A stretch of 64,000 bases of DNA from Trichoderma breve. Taxonomy: Eukaryota > Ascomycota > Sordariomycetes > Hypocreales > Hypocreaceae. This document shows positions 9,112 to 20,930 of this stretch, piece after piece. Positions within the stretch are counted from its first letter, which is position 1, and each line of letters begins with the position of its first letter. The notes below the pieces were generated by a model. It worked only from the letters and a program-made list of their open reading frames with translations. It was not told where the DNA came from and ran no database searches. The stretch covers positions 1,488,001 to 1,552,000 of the forward strand of contig NC_079234.1 in the NCBI RefSeq assembly GCF_028502605.1, written 5' to 3'. The position numbers and the translations under genes are program-made.

Positions 9112-12100
9112 ATGGCTGCAGACGCGGGTACAGCTGCCGATCAGAACGGTGCGACAAGCTCGGGCAAAGAAAGTGCAACATCAAACTCATCGACCGTAGA
9201 GGAGGTCAAGAGTGATTCTGTTAAGGAAGTCGCAGAACAAAACGACAAGTCCAAAGACAACTCCGGCGACGGCGAAACACCTGAGTCTTCAAAAGATCAG
9301 AAAGCCAACCAAAAGGATACAAAAGAAGATGAAACCAAAGTGAAAAAAGAAGAGCCTGAAACGACATCAACAGAGAAGTCTACCAAGGCTCCTGCACCAA
9401 CCAATAATACTGTGCCGGAAAAGAAAACTGAGAAGCCAAAGCCAAAGCCCATGCAGGCATTCTCACGCGTTATCCCAAAGCTACGCGAATGCTTTTCTTG
9501 GGACGAGTTCAAGAACCATCAAACAGAGGAGCACAACCACGCTATCGAGACGCTTGTTGCCGGCGATTCTCTCAAGGCGGAGATCGAAGAATCGGCCCTT
9601 CTTTATGAAGGTCTTCAAGATTATCAGTATATGGGGGGCTGGGGAGGTGGAGGTGGACTTCGCAGAGGTTTTGGCCGGCGGAATCCGCAGCACAAGACTG
9701 TCACCGATGACGGAGACGAGGTTTGGCTGCAACGAGTCAGAATTAACTCAAGGGCAGTCATGATGTATCTTGGTCGCCAAAGCCCGGCTGGGAAAAAGTG
9801 GAATGGCCGACCTCATGTTTTCCGTCGACCATTCCGTTATCTCATACACTTTCATGATGAGATGAAACAAGCACTGGCTGAGCTAGAAGAATCGGCTTCG
9901 AATACCGACGGAAAGCCTGCTGACGGCCAGCAAGCTGAAGCTTCAAGCACTGAAAAGGGCAAAGAGAAGTCTGAAGGGGATACGCTCGGAATCGACTCTC
10001 TCTTCAACGATATCGATACCTTAGCCGAGATGAGACTTTATGTCAAGTTTATCGATGAGCAGGTGATGCCAGAATACCTGCGGTTCCAGGACGAAGATAT
10101 GAATACTGCTCCTACAAAGATCAGATGGGACCTGCTCTGGTACCTCTTCAAACCGGGAGACCTGGTCTATGTGCCTAATCTGAACAGCGGAGTTCGAGCT
10201 CGAATTCCAATGGGCTGGGATGGCGTCTTTCAGCGACTACAGGCAGGGTTTGGAGATGGCCCGATGGAGACAACATCATCGTCATCCAACCACAATACGA
10301 GAGGATCACATACCGACCAAATGGTGTGGAGGATATATCGAGCTCCATTTAAGCAGTCGATTATTGATGGCTGTACCTGCGATACCTGCATGAAAATGGA
10401 GTCCACTTGGGCTATATCCTGCTACCACATCGATTATGATGGCCAAAACTACCGTGCAGTCGGACGCACAATTGAGATCCCTTCTTTCGAAGGTGAGCGC
10501 GAGATCACTCAGTTGGCCTGCTATCCTATGAAATACGTCCAGCAGAAGGACGAAATAATGGAGAGGGGTAGACAGTACGGAAGCAAGTTCATTCAACATA
10601 TTGATCCGGCCAAAAGATACAGCTTCTACCGTGGCTGGACTCTTATCAAGACACCTCTTGGCCAATCTATTGAGGACAAGAACGGCAGGATAATGACAAG
10701 CCCAGAGCATATTGAAAGCGAGATTCTTGTCGATTTTGAAGAGGCCTTCAACACAGACCCTTCCTGAAAACCAGATATTCTGGCAGTTGACCCGACCACT
10801 TACAAAGTTGTGATTTCAGTCGATAATGAGAGCCCATTGCAGGAATGGCACGACAGCAAGCGCACAAACCTTAAAGACGCATGGGAGGACAAGGTCATTA
10901 CCGAAGACGGTGTCGATATACTCCAGATGAACAAATTTATCGAGACGGATTTGTTGCTGAGAAAGAAGAAGGACAATGATAATGAGATTGGCGAGCTCGA
11001 AGGTGACAACCTTGCGCTTTTGCCCAGGCGACTCTTTGCATATGCCCTTTGGGAGCGCAAGTTCGTGCAAGTTGATGTTCGCGATGTGTCATTTCCTGAG
11101 CTCAAAGACAAGGATAGAGCTTTCGATAGCCTTCAGATCTCCACGGAGCACAAGACTCTCATTCAATCTCTGGTCTACTCTCATTTCAAGAAGAGAGTGA
11201 ACGAAAGCAGCGTCGAGATTGCAACACAGGATCTTATCCGTGGCAAGGGCAAAGGCATCGTGATTCTGCTCTTTGGTGTTCCGGGAGTCGGTAAAACTGC
11301 TACTGCTGAAGCGGTTGCTCAGAAGTTTGAGAAGCCTCTGTTCCCCATCACATGCGGAGACTTGGGATTTACTCCCGAGAGTGTGGAGAGCTCTTTGAGC
11401 GAGATATTTCGCTTGGCTCACCTGTGGGACTGTGTCCTTTTGCTGGATGAGGCGGATGTCTTTATTACACAGAGAGACAGAAAAGACTTGGAAAGAAATG
11501 CCCTCGTTTCCGGTAAGAACTGCACCATACGTGATTGACACCCTTCAATACTAACAGGTTGAAATCACTCTAGTCTTTTTGCGCATGCTCGAATACTACA
11601 ATGGTATTCTGTTCCTCACTACCAATCGGCCCGGCGTGCTCGACGAAGCAGTCAAATCACGAGTGCACCTCAATCTTCACTACAATTTCCTCACTGAGGA
11701 GCAAGTCGTTGCTATATTCAAGTTGAACATTTTGCGACTCAAAGAGATCGAAGATCAAGCCGCCAAGGCACCGAGGCACAACAAATTATACATCGATGAG
11801 GCAGATATCATTGCTTTCGCCAGTGAACACTGGAGAAACCACACCGATGGCATTGGACGATGGAATGGACGACAGATTCGGAACGCATTTCTCATTGCTG
11901 CTTCGTTGGCTCATTACGAGGGAGACATGGGCGAGCGACCAGAAGGACTGCAAAAGCAACTCACTTCAAAGCACTTCAAGAAGGTTGAAGAAACTACTAG
12001 GCGCTACGATGAGTATCGCGTGGCATGTCTTGGAGACACTGACAGTTATCTTGCACATGACCGATATGAGAGAGACGATGACTGGAATCCTCTTGCAAGA

Positions 12101-12574
12101 GCAGGGGCAGCTAATGCCTATATGGCTCATGGTCAGCCTCAGGTCCCAGGCTATCTACCCAGAGCGGGAAGTTTCCCGTGGCAACGACCGGTACAGGCTC
12201 CAGTTAACATGAACCCAAACTCAACGCAAAGGCAAGGAGCAGAAGGATGGTCAAATAACGGGGCCGCACGGCCGCCTGTCCCTGGATATCAGCCGCCTGC
12301 GCAACAACAAGCCCATGGACACCCTCCACCGCACCAGTTCTCACAACACCCGGCGCACTTGGCAGGCAATACGCCTAGCAGCTCTGGTAGCCCAAATTAT
12401 ACTACTCAAGCACCGTACGGTTCATCCGTGGGAGGCCCCAGTGGACCACAAGGCTATGACATCGGAGGGAATCCACAGATGAAAGCCGGAGGAGAGCAAG
12501 GAGTGGGTGACGAATGGAACGGGGGAGCTCCGCAACGTTGGCAGCAGAACCAGAATGGATTCAGCCACTATTGA
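9112..12574 (+). CDS. DUF7025/AAA+ ATPase gene with in-frame TGA
   Basis: Two exons, 9112-11512 and 11574-12574, with one 61-bp intron (GTAAGA...TAG, phase 1); the nearer AG at 11557 would give a stop. The N-terminus (residues 1-110) is Ser/Lys/Glu-rich and disordered. The fungal DUF7025 region follows (about 300-480, with L-L-W-Y-L-F-K-P-G). The AAA+ module has Walker A G-V-P-G-V-G-K-T at about codon 722, Walker B L-L-L-D-E-A-D at about 776, and a sensor stretch F-L-T-T-N-R. The tail is Pro/Gln/Gly-rich. The anomaly is TGA at 10765-10767 (codon 552), where homologues typically have Trp in an S-W-K-P context. The frame stays open on both sides and no phase-compatible intron removes the stop. 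Either the gene is newly broken, the stop is read through, or the base is wrong. Translation ending there gives a 551-aa protein without the ATPase. Confidence 0.75.
10765..10767 (+). other. in-frame TGA splitting the AAA ATPase gene
   Basis: The codon sits between ...D-P-S and K-P-D-I-L..., in the same frame as both halves of the protein. A single G-to-A change from TGG would create it. The following bases are AAA, not the CTA associated with efficient readthrough. The downstream half keeps intact Walker motifs and a clean intron, so any inactivation is very recent. Confidence 0.8.
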
Positions 12575-12981
12575 GGGGATTACATGTCCTACAAGAATAG
12601 TTGGTTCCGTCTCGTTGGATCATTGTGTGGCTTGCAAAAGGGGCAATGGCCGTGTTGGCTTGAAGAATTTTACTACAGTGCAGTTAAATTGACACTTTTT
12701 GATACCCGGTAAAGCACAAGTTGTCAGATGATAGAGTATGTTTGTAAATAATAGGCGCCATATGCTAAATTTGCACAGCCTTCATTCACTATGGCTTCTT
12801 ACATGTATTGACAGAATTGTAGAATAATTTACACTTGACAAAATATAACAACAGGACAGATCATGAGAGAACAAACTCCAGCTCGCTTTCAGTGTGATCC
12901 ATATTATCTTCCTTCAGTCGCACCCTTATTGGTTATCCCAAAATTGTACTCGCTCAGTATCTGGAACAGAGCACGCACAGT
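12575..12981. other. convergent intergenic region
   Basis: The 3' ends of the AAA gene (plus) and the aspartic protease gene (minus) face each other across this 407-bp spacer. It is AT-rich with AATAAT and TTTGTAAATAATA-type stretches compatible with polyadenylation on both strands. No gene is visible. Confidence 0.5.
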
Positions 12982-14187
12982 TTACTTCTTCTGTGCCCAG
13001 CCAATCTGAGTCTTGCCGCTATCAAAGATAACATGTGCAGCTTTGAGGGCAATATCCCCCAAGATGGTAAAAGGCAAGCCACCAGAGGGCTGGATACCAC
13101 CGAAACACTCGCCGTTGCCGGCCGGGGCGTAGTTGACCAAACTACCGGGAACTGTGATCGTACCCTCTCCAACGGTGAATTTGAAGTCTGGCAGAGTGGT
13201 GTTACAGCCGAAAACATATCCTCCCTGCACCGGATCTAGGCGGGCACCCTGGACCTTTTGGTAGTAAGCTTTGGCGAGGTCGTCACCGGCCAGAATGAGA
13301 GTTGTGCCGGTGTCAGCAATAGCATCAAATTCTCCGCCGATATCGCTGCTGGTGCTGAATTGCCAAAAGCCCTTGCTGTTGTCGATGGGAGCATAGAGGA
13401 TATTGCTTGCAGCAGAGGGGACAGCGCCGAAGATGTAACTGCCAGGGGTCTCGTGGCGGAGATCGGCAACAAAGAGAGGAGAGTCGAGGCTGCCGACAAT
13501 GTTGTCGAACCAGGTCTTTTGAGGAGTAGGTGTGACTGTGTTAATAGAGCTGAAAGCGAGACCAACGAGACCATCGTTGTGACCCTGGGCAAATTGAGCC
13601 GAGACTTGCTGAGCAGACTCAACTGCCTGTGTCTTCACAGTGAGGCTTCCAACGGTAACAACATCGGTATAGACGTCTCCAGAGGACGATGATTGGTCTC
13701 CATAAGTAATATTCCAAGTCGCGCCATCCAACTTCTTGGATGATGTGCTCTTGGATGGGTTGTAGACGTCATGGCCCTGAGAAGAACTGGCGTCTGTCTC
13801 GGAAGAGAAGACCCAGAGGTCGGAGCTACCGGTATCAAAATCCAAGTTGAGTTTCTGAGGAGGAGTGCCTATCTCAACAGGGACTAGATATTGGAGGTCA
13901 TCACCGTCAGGTGTAGCGGTGACATTGCCGCTGCCGCCGCGCTTGACAAGCTGGGTGGACTTGACGAGCTCAATAGCCTCAGTCAACGTCTTGGAAACTG
14001 GAACACCGTACTTGGCGTAGGCGCGGGCCAAAGCCAGAGGACCATTGCGGCCTGTGAAGCCTTTGTTCTCAGTTCTCTTGATCTCGAAAGAGCCAGAGGT
14101 AGAGATTGCGTTGGGAATAGCACTGCCTGCTGCCATAGAGGCAGACAGGAATGTGACAAGGAAACTGCCGAATGTGATGGGCTGCAT
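12982..14187 (-). CDS. secreted pepsin-type aspartic protease (A1 family, 401 aa)
   Basis: Intronless, ATG at 14187. It has a signal peptide (residues 1 to about 20), a propeptide ending at a Kex2-like K-R (82-83), and a complete pepsin-fold catalytic region. The two catalytic Asp are in D-T-G-S-S at about 118 and D-T-G-T-T at about 292; the flap Tyr lies in W-N-I-T-Y-G-D. The C-terminus I-G-W-A-Q-K-K is the usual end of fungal endothiapepsin/penicillopepsin-like enzymes, and a pair of Cys (about 325 and 360) could form the typical disulfide. The protein lacks a GPI tail, so it should be released and act at acidic pH. Such proteases serve nutrition, mycoparasitism or virulence in hypocrealean fungi. 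It is separated from the polyketide cluster by 2.4 kb and is probably unrelated to it. Confidence 0.93.
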   Translation of the reverse strand: MQPITFGSFLVTFLSASMAAGSAIPNAISTSGSFEIKRTENKGFTGRNGPLALARAYAKYGVPVSKTLTEAIELVKSTQLVKRGGSGNVTATPDGDDLQYLVPVEIGTPPQKLNLDFDTGSSDLWVFSSETDASSSQGHDVYNPSKSTSSKKLDGATWNITYGDQSSSSGDVYTDVVTVGSLTVKTQAVESAQQVSAQFAQGHNDGLVGLAFSSINTVTPTPQKTWFDNIVGSLDSPLFVADLRHETPGSYIFGAVPSAASNILYAPIDNSKGFWQFSTSSDIGGEFDAIADTGTTLILAGDDLAKAYYQKVQGARLDPVQGGYVFGCNTTLPDFKFTVGEGTITVPGSLVNYAPAGNGECFGGIQPSGGLPFTILGDIALKAAHVIFDSGKTQIGWAQKK

Positions 14188-16593
14188 TGTGAAGTATGTG
14201 GAAGAAACGAGTATCTTCTAGAAGAGAAACTGGGCTGAATAAATAAGAACTGATCAGAAAGGATTCTCGTGATGCTGCTGTGGATGACTTCTAATTACCT
14301 TGGCTCTAGGCGAGATTGTCCACCTTATTTATCTTCCGTCTTTAGGGGGATCGACAGCAATAACTTCCAACAAGAAACAGCACGATAAAACATACACGAG
14401 ATATCACGGAAGACCTTTTGATATCGCGAATATTAGGAGGTTAGTATAAGAAGAGAAGGTCGGAGTGCTTCCGACGACATGAGGTTGCTTTGATAGACAT
14501 TCGAAACTACTTGTAGGATTTTACGATGCTGCAGCGCCTCATTAAACAGCCTAATTTGGCAGCTGGATACAAAGAGATATCTGAACTTTTGCGAGTCAGC
14601 TCGGAAGTCATCCTATAACTTGCTAGCAACAAGCGCAGTGGACAAAGACGTGGAGATCGTGGAGCCTGTGGATGCGACCAAGGCTGACCCGAATAGTGTC
14701 CTTAATACCGAGCCGACACTATTTGGTGTTTTACAGTTAGAGATCTAATGCCATGGGTTATGCTGTCGGAGAATATAGGCCAATCTCAGTCTCAGATCAG
14801 CCCTGGGCCATTAAGCATAGTTTCATCTAACGTGAAGTTGCCCGAGGGTGAGTCTTCTATTTACTGTCATTTGTGCCATCCGGAAATGGAGGTGCCATTC
14901 AGGGTCCAGGAACTGGGTAACACATGCTCGAATCAGCACGCTGAACTTTATTTCACATGCTACGGTATCGGAGATCCTCATCTGACAAGAGCGCTTTGTT
15001 CAAAAGGTCAAACGGCTTTGGTGAGGCCTTTTGGCGATCTGCAACAAAGAGCCCCAGGAAGAGGCGATCAGCCCGGCCGATCGCAGTGGACCAGCCCCGC
15101 CAGCAATGGCCAACGAAAGGGCTGAGTCTCTTCTTACATACCAAGAATGTTTCAACTATATCTGCCCTTGAAGAGCACTGTATTGGTGGAGGAGCTGACT
15201 TACCCTAGTTGTTTGTTTCCCCATAGTATAATGGAGATGATGGAGCTGTCTGCCAATGCTTCCTGCCACTGATGAGGTGGCATGTCAGATGCAGGTCCAG
15301 TTTCCTAAAACACTGCCAAAGACGACTTTCCCATGGAGACAAGGATCAGCCAATTCCCCTGGCTAGAGCTAACATGTCAGTTCCTTTATCGGCGTACGAT
15401 CACATGCGAGGTAAAACAGTGAGGCAAAGACGAAAACTCCATGCAAGCTCGTGTACGGCTCACGCCACTGCACAGCCAAGCATAGTAGTTCACTTAGCAT
15501 AAAAGTATGAATGTTCCCTAACATAAGAGGCAAGATGGGCTAGGCGGAATTACAGCCAACTCATTGGATGAACCTTTGCGCCATTTTCGCCTCGTACCAC
15601 AATTGACCGGAGTGTGAAGCCCGAGCCAATAGTTAATTGAGGAGAATGCTCGGATAGGTTATTTACAACAACAGGAAACTGTATTTCTCCAATTCGCTTG
15701 GCCTTCCCCGCGATTTCTTGTCCTTAGTCCGCGAGAATCAGCATTTAGAACCAAGCTTAAATCCCGGATGATGTTGGTACGTATTGCAAAGTCGTACCGA
15801 GAATCGCCAAGTCGGAGAATTACGAGCCCAAGCGCAGCGGATCATGCGAAATGGTGTGTGACAGTAATTGGTATGAAAACGCACTTGGTGGATAATCTAT
15901 AGTCCGGAATGACTCAAGTTGTTGAATAAACTCTGTCTTTAAATTGTGTCGACCATTGCATGATTTAAATCGAGATGTTTGAGACATGGTTGCGTAGTTA
16001 AATAGCACATCAGAATAATCTTCAGCACAGAGGCTAAGTAAATCATCTTTAATGAGAGCATCGACAATTGCTTGCAATGATACATCTGGCAAGAAGAGTG
16101 ACCATTACACCAACTTGATGGGCGATACCAAATCGTAGAGCGCTCGCCATATTGACGCATTTGTCTGAAGGTCTTATCGAGACACTGGATAGATTTCATC
16201 TAATGTTTTCGCATTGAAAATTGGTTGTCTCACGGGCTTTAATCTTCAATCTTTATATAGGGTATGTGAAAATTGGTTGATAAAATATGTTTGTGCCGTT
16301 GGGACAGTTCTCCGCACGGGAGCTAACCTCGGCCCAAACACAGAGAGAATGTGTGAAGCAGACAGAGATTGGAATAGCATAAGAAGTCATTAATATTTGA
16401 CCAATTCTGGCGCAATACTGCTATTTAACATTTGCTGGATAATGCAGTTAATGCTCGCTCCACAGCTCATATTTGCCTAATAGCTTGGTAGGCTCAGCCC
16501 ACTGCTCCGCTCTTCCTCTTCAACATAGTAGATACGACAATGTACGAAAACGATTAAAGAAAACTAGAAAACTTTTTCGTGAGATGGTCATAT
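14188..16593. other. intergenic 2.4 kb, no confident gene
   Basis: This stretch contains the promoter of the aspartic protease at its left end and the 3' flank of the P450 gene at its right end. Overlapping open frames at 14748-15208 on both strands match no family. A minus-strand frame at about 15820-16090 reads like a plausible protein fragment (mixed hydrophobic and acidic residues, few simple repeats) but has no credible ATG or splice partner. It might be a relic exon or chance. Nothing is called. Confidence 0.35.
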
Positions 16594-18284
16594 CTACTCA
16601 GCAAAATGTAGCTTGACATTAACTCCCTCGCCAGGGCAGTTGGTCAAAGTCAGGCCGTGCTTGATGGGGCCAACTTGGGAACCATCAATGTTGTCGATGC
16701 GCTGCATCAGTCGGATGACAACATAGCCAACCTCGGTAAGCGCAAATTGCTGGCCGATGCAGATTCTTGGTCCTCCATTGAAGGGAAGATAATCCCAGCC
16801 CGGCCTGCGTGTCTCCCATCTCTCTGGCTTGAAGATTTCAGCGTCAGGGCCCCAAATATCCTTGCGGCGGTGCATCAAGTGAACCTAAACGAATGTGTTA
16901 GCATGCTACCTTTGGATTTGAGTCCATTGAACTCGTTGCCTACCGAATAACCAACATCCTGGCCCCTTGGCACGAAAATCGGCGACTGTCCGTCTGGGCC
17001 GCCGCCAATAGGCAGCGTCGTGTCTACCTGTGCAGTGCGGACATTCATCGGTACTGCGGGATATAAACGCAGGCATTCGTTCAGACACCATTGGAGATAT
17101 TGGCAACCTTTCATCTTCTCAAATGTGATTTCCTTAGGGCTGGAATATGTTCCGAATTCTTCCAAAATGATTGCTCGCAGTCGTCGGAATACGGGCTCAT
17201 ACGCGGGATCAGCCATGGTGTAGAAGAACCATCCCAGTGTAGATGCAGTGGTGTCTCGGCCGGCAAGCAAGATGTTGAGAAGCTGAGATCGCAGCTCTTC
17301 GGGATCTCGGGTTTCTTTGGCCAGTGCATTGAGGAAGACGTATTTGTCCTCATTCACAGGCATCTTCTCGCCCTGAACGAGAGCCTTTTGAACAAAGTAG
17401 TCGACATAGGCGTGAACCCTTTTAACCATGCGTTTAAACTCGGGAGTGTGGACGACCCAGTAATTGGGACCCAGACGAGCCCCGATCGATAGATTATACT
17501 GTGCCTTGTCAAAAGCAAATGCGAAGTTGCCGTCTTTTTCAGATGTGGGGTGGACTTGATCGAGCTGGCTATTGACGCTTTCTCCAAAGAGGAACTCGGT
17601 TGCGGAATCCAGTGTGAGGCGGAAGAACAGAGGCAGAAGGTCTACAAGATCAGTCCAGCCATCCGGACCAACCTGACGATTGAGCACCGTCATCAAAGAC
17701 TTGACGTGCTCTTCTTCTAAGTTAAGGTCGCTGACTTGGCCACGGATGAACTGCGGACGCAGCAATGCCCTAGAGTGCTCCCATTGCTTGCCGTTTGTCG
17801 CGAACTTGTACGCAAAAGCAGTCAGCAACCATCGTCAAACTATGGCGTGCGTATATCTGCAGAGTAAACTTACAATGCCGTGTCCCAGCAGAGGTTCAAA
17901 GTTCTCAGTCCGGTTCACACCTAGGCCAAAGTCCTTGAATTTCAGCGCGAGGATGGTCTGGATGTTCTGAGGATCAATCGTCACCAAGGTGTCTCGGAAA
18001 AGCGGCGCCTTAACACGCAGTGTGCCCACTGTACGGCCATGCTTCTTCGCTTCGCGTTCAAAGTTGTCAGCAGCGTGGATGGGGAATCGCTTCTTGCGGC
18101 TCGCATCCACGCCCAAGACGATATCGGTAATGCCTGTCGGGTCATAACCCGACATCCACACGGGGGGCTTGCATCCCAGTTCCCTGGATCGGGCTCTGTA
18201 TCGGAAGCTCTCGAGGATCAAGTTCAAGACGTAGACAAAAGCCAACGCCGCGGCCGCAATGCCCGCTGCTAGAGACAATTGCAT
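16594..18284 (-). CDS. cytochrome P450, CYP52-like (520 aa)
   Basis: Three exons: 18284-17874, 17804-16944, 16884-16594; both introns (69 and 59 bp) are in phase 0. The real ATG is at 18284; the TTG at 18341 is not used. An N-terminal membrane anchor (residues 3-25) is followed by E-H-S-R-A-L-L-R-P-Q-F, the I-helix A-G-R-D-T-T, the K-helix E-C-L-R, F-K-P-E-R-W, and the heme loop F-N-G-G-P-R-I-C-I-G with Cys at about 466. These signatures match the fungal CYP52 and related class of alkane and fatty-acid hydroxylases. In this cluster the likely role is hydroxylation of the reduced polyketide chain, perhaps at or near its terminus (inference). It acts in the ER and needs an NADPH-P450 reductase encoded elsewhere. 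Confidence 0.9.
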
Positions 18285-20120
18285 GGCGACAGTGTCAGCG
18301 AAGGGACATGTGGATTGGAGGAATGCTGAATGAGTCAACAATGAATATTGCGAGAATAAAAAATTTGGCAGAAAAAAGCACTGACACCCTCGGCTATCAG
18401 AACTTCATTTCATTATGACAAACTAAGAGTGGTCATAGAGCGGCTATATACGGAGCCATCGGGGATCACTACATAACACTACATTTATAGCGGCAGCAGG
18501 AGAGGAGAGACGGACCAACTCAATTGCTGAAGACGGACCCCTCAAGCTCGTCCGGTCCCGTTTGGTGCTCCCACAGACAACTCGAAAAGCCGTGTCTCCG
18601 CACGCACTAAGCATGGTTTAGCAATACCCCAGACCCCAATGGTTCACCCGCGATTTACGACATGGCGCCATACCGAGACACCCTGGTCTATCTCTCAAGA
18701 CGACCAAAGGTGAGAGACATTTGCTGTTGTGTCTCGCTGTAACCTATTACAGGCGTCAACCGATGGAATGGCAATGTCTCAACGCACGGGCGTCGGATCT
18801 TATCGAGTGGCCGTCGCAAATCGTTTCTTTTCCGCTTTTGGCAACACGATCCTCATTGTTCCCCGGACTCGAACTGATGTCCGTCATGTGTGCTGCTAGT
18901 GCGATCTTCACATGTTTTGGGGCTTATCATTACCAGCAATAGATGCGGGGGACGGCACGAACCCGGGGAGTTGACGAAGCCTTTTAGGCCGGAAAAGCTG
19001 TGTTTTATATGCTGTGCCAGGTCATACTCCGTGTTAGCGTTTGTCCACGCAACATATGTCTCACTTTTATGAGAGCTGAAGCCGAGGTAGGTCTGCATGA
19101 GTACGTCAGCTTGTGAAGATGACGTGATAAATCCGAACGAGTAATTCAGCCGTCGTTTGTACAACTGGGGCCAGAGTAGGAAATCGAGTCTTGGTCGTCA
19201 AAGCTATACCATACTTATCTTATTCATAATGCTGTTTGAAAATGCTCATAAACAAGCTTCTGAGTGGCTTGAGGCCCCAGCGGGCGAAAAAGAGCAAGTG
19301 AGACGGGAGAATGTGGATCAGCATTGAGGAAGTGCTTACTCGTAAAATTCTCATGGCCTGTTTTCACCCTCATTTCTTTGCCCCGCCTGTTGGCAGACAA
19401 ATAAACTCCACCAAAGTCATGCTCCATACAATATCGGGTATATATAAGCACGTCTGATCCACTGGCGGAAGCCTCACTCATATCTAAGCATTAAAATCTA
19501 GATCTGAGAGTCGGAGGAATTGTCCGTCTCCGGACATTTCTTAATAGCGCTTACTTACTTCAGGACTTGATTGGTTCAGCCCTAAAGACAAGGCATGATA
19601 CATTGCGACTCTTGAGTTGGGCAAATGACAAGTCATTTCAACATTTAGATGGATATAGCACGTGAAAGAAGTCTGAAAGAGAGTACCCCCTTAGGAATTG
19701 AAGCCGGATTTTTATTCTTCATTCTTTTCGCCAGGTGGGTTGTGACCTACCAAGCTCCGGCTGACTGAAGACATTGTTGCCCGAGTTAGGATGAAGAATA
19801 ATCTAAATGGGAAAAATTACTCTTTACAGGCACCGTGAAATCATCTCAGAATTACATACAAGTTGAATTATCTTGATAGTCTGAAAACTCATCGGTCAAT
19901 GTGGAGCTATACAGACGGCGTTCCATTAGTTGTTATCTAAGCCCCGCCGTTCAACTTACCTCAATGTATCTTTCCGAGTATATCACCAAGAATTAATCCG
20001 AGGCGAAATCAGCCATTTTTATCGTCTGTAATGTTTTAATACGCACGATTACTTTTAAAACGTATATCAGCGCACATTGGTGACTTCCAGCTATAGAGCC
20101 AATCGTCATAACTAAGCAGA
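18285..20120. promoter_or_regulatory. divergent intergenic region between P450 and SGNH esterase
   Basis: These 1.8 kb must hold the promoters of the P450 (minus) and the esterase (plus). At 19512-19526 there is a C-G-G-N9-C-C-G arrangement, followed by CTCCGGA at 19528-19534; both resemble Zn2Cys6 target half-sites. A minus-strand open frame at 19224-19481 and others here have no family resemblance. No gene is called. Confidence 0.35.
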
Positions 20121-20930
20121 ATGGCAGTCGGCGAAAGCAACGAGCCGTCAGCCCTGGCTATCCGCCGAGTCACACACGATAAAATTCTCATATTTGGAGA
20201 CTCCCTTACAGAACTCAGCAGCGATATTCACTCGCTTTCCTTTGCTCTCACACCTGCTCTGCAGCATTATTATTTCCGAAAGCTCTCCGTGGTTGCGCGT
20301 GGATATGGAGGCTACAGCTCAATTCATCTGAAACACGTACTGCTGCCTACCTTGCGTGCAGAGACTGCAGCTGGAGAGACAATCAAACTCTTGGTGGTGG
20401 AAATTGGCACGAATGATGCAGCAGAGCGCGATATACAAACCGTGCCGGTAGAAACATATCGTGAGAATCTCGAATGGATTGTGGAACAGGCACGGAAATC
20501 CGGCGTCGAGAGAGTCCTGCTGGTGGGACCCGGTCCTGTGGATGAAGATATGCTGGAACCTCCCATTTACAACAGAGTGATGCACAATCTGAAATACTCA
20601 GAGGCAGCGAAGGATGTTGCAGCACGCTGTGGCGTACCGTTCATTGACATGTGGCATACGATGATGGAGCGGGTAGGATGGAAGGAAGGACAGCCAGTGC
20701 CGGGCCTATCAGGCACGGGTGGAACAGTGCTGACAAAATTATTGACGGATGGCGTTCATCTCACTGGTGAAGGATACAGGATATGGTATGATGAACTGCT
20801 AGCGGTGATTAAGAGGGATTTCCCAGAACTGCGATCAGAAGCACTACCGACGGTATTACCACACATCTTTGATGTAGATAGGGCGAATTTACCGGACACG
20901 CTATGGCAGGAGGTTCAAGTGAAGGAATAA
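20121..20930 (+). CDS. SGNH/GDSL hydrolase, IAH1-like (269 aa)
   Basis: Single exon with ATG at 20121. Block I is F-G-D-S-L-T-E (nucleophile Ser28). Block II Gly is in R-G-Y-G-G-Y-S. Block III is E-I-G-T-N-D. The Asp-His pair is D-G-V-H (210-213). The layout and length match isoamyl acetate-hydrolysing esterases (IAH1 class), usually about 240-260 aa. No signal peptide is present, so it is cytosolic. It sits tail to tail with the PKS, 396 bp away. Since the PKS lacks a release domain, this hydrolase is a candidate for releasing the chain from the ACP or for a later ester cleavage. That role is inferred from position only; an ordinary housekeeping esterase is the alternative. Confidence 0.82.
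   Translation: MAVGESNEPSALAIRRVTHDKILIFGDSLTELSSDIHSLSFALTPALQHYYFRKLSVVARGYGGYSSIHLKHVLLPTLRAETAAGETIKLLVVEIGTNDAAERDIQTVPVETYRENLEWIVEQARKSGVERVLLVGPGPVDEDMLEPPIYNRVMHNLKYSEAAKDVAARCGVPFIDMWHTMMERVGWKEGQPVPGLSGTGGTVLTKLLTDGVHLTGEGYRIWYDELLAVIKRDFPELRSEALPTVLPHIFDVDRANLPDTLWQEVQVKE

Noticed and set aside
10765..10767. RIP as the cause of the nonsense codon
   Set aside because: TGG to TGA would need a C in a CC context to mutate on the opposite strand, not the CA context preferred by RIP, and the surroundings show no cluster of transitions.
10740..10790. Intron that would remove the in-frame TGA at 10765
   Set aside because: The only near GT-AG pair (GTCGAT at about 10729 to CTGGCAG near 10785) breaks the reading phase and leads to a stop.
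14748..15208. Overlapping open frames between protease and P450
   Set aside because: No domain, no bias and no splice support; frames on both strands are equally open.
18855..18890. tRNA B-box-like sequence (reverse complement GTTCGAGTCC)
   Set aside because: No A-box at the right distance, and the arms do not pair into a T-stem or acceptor stem.
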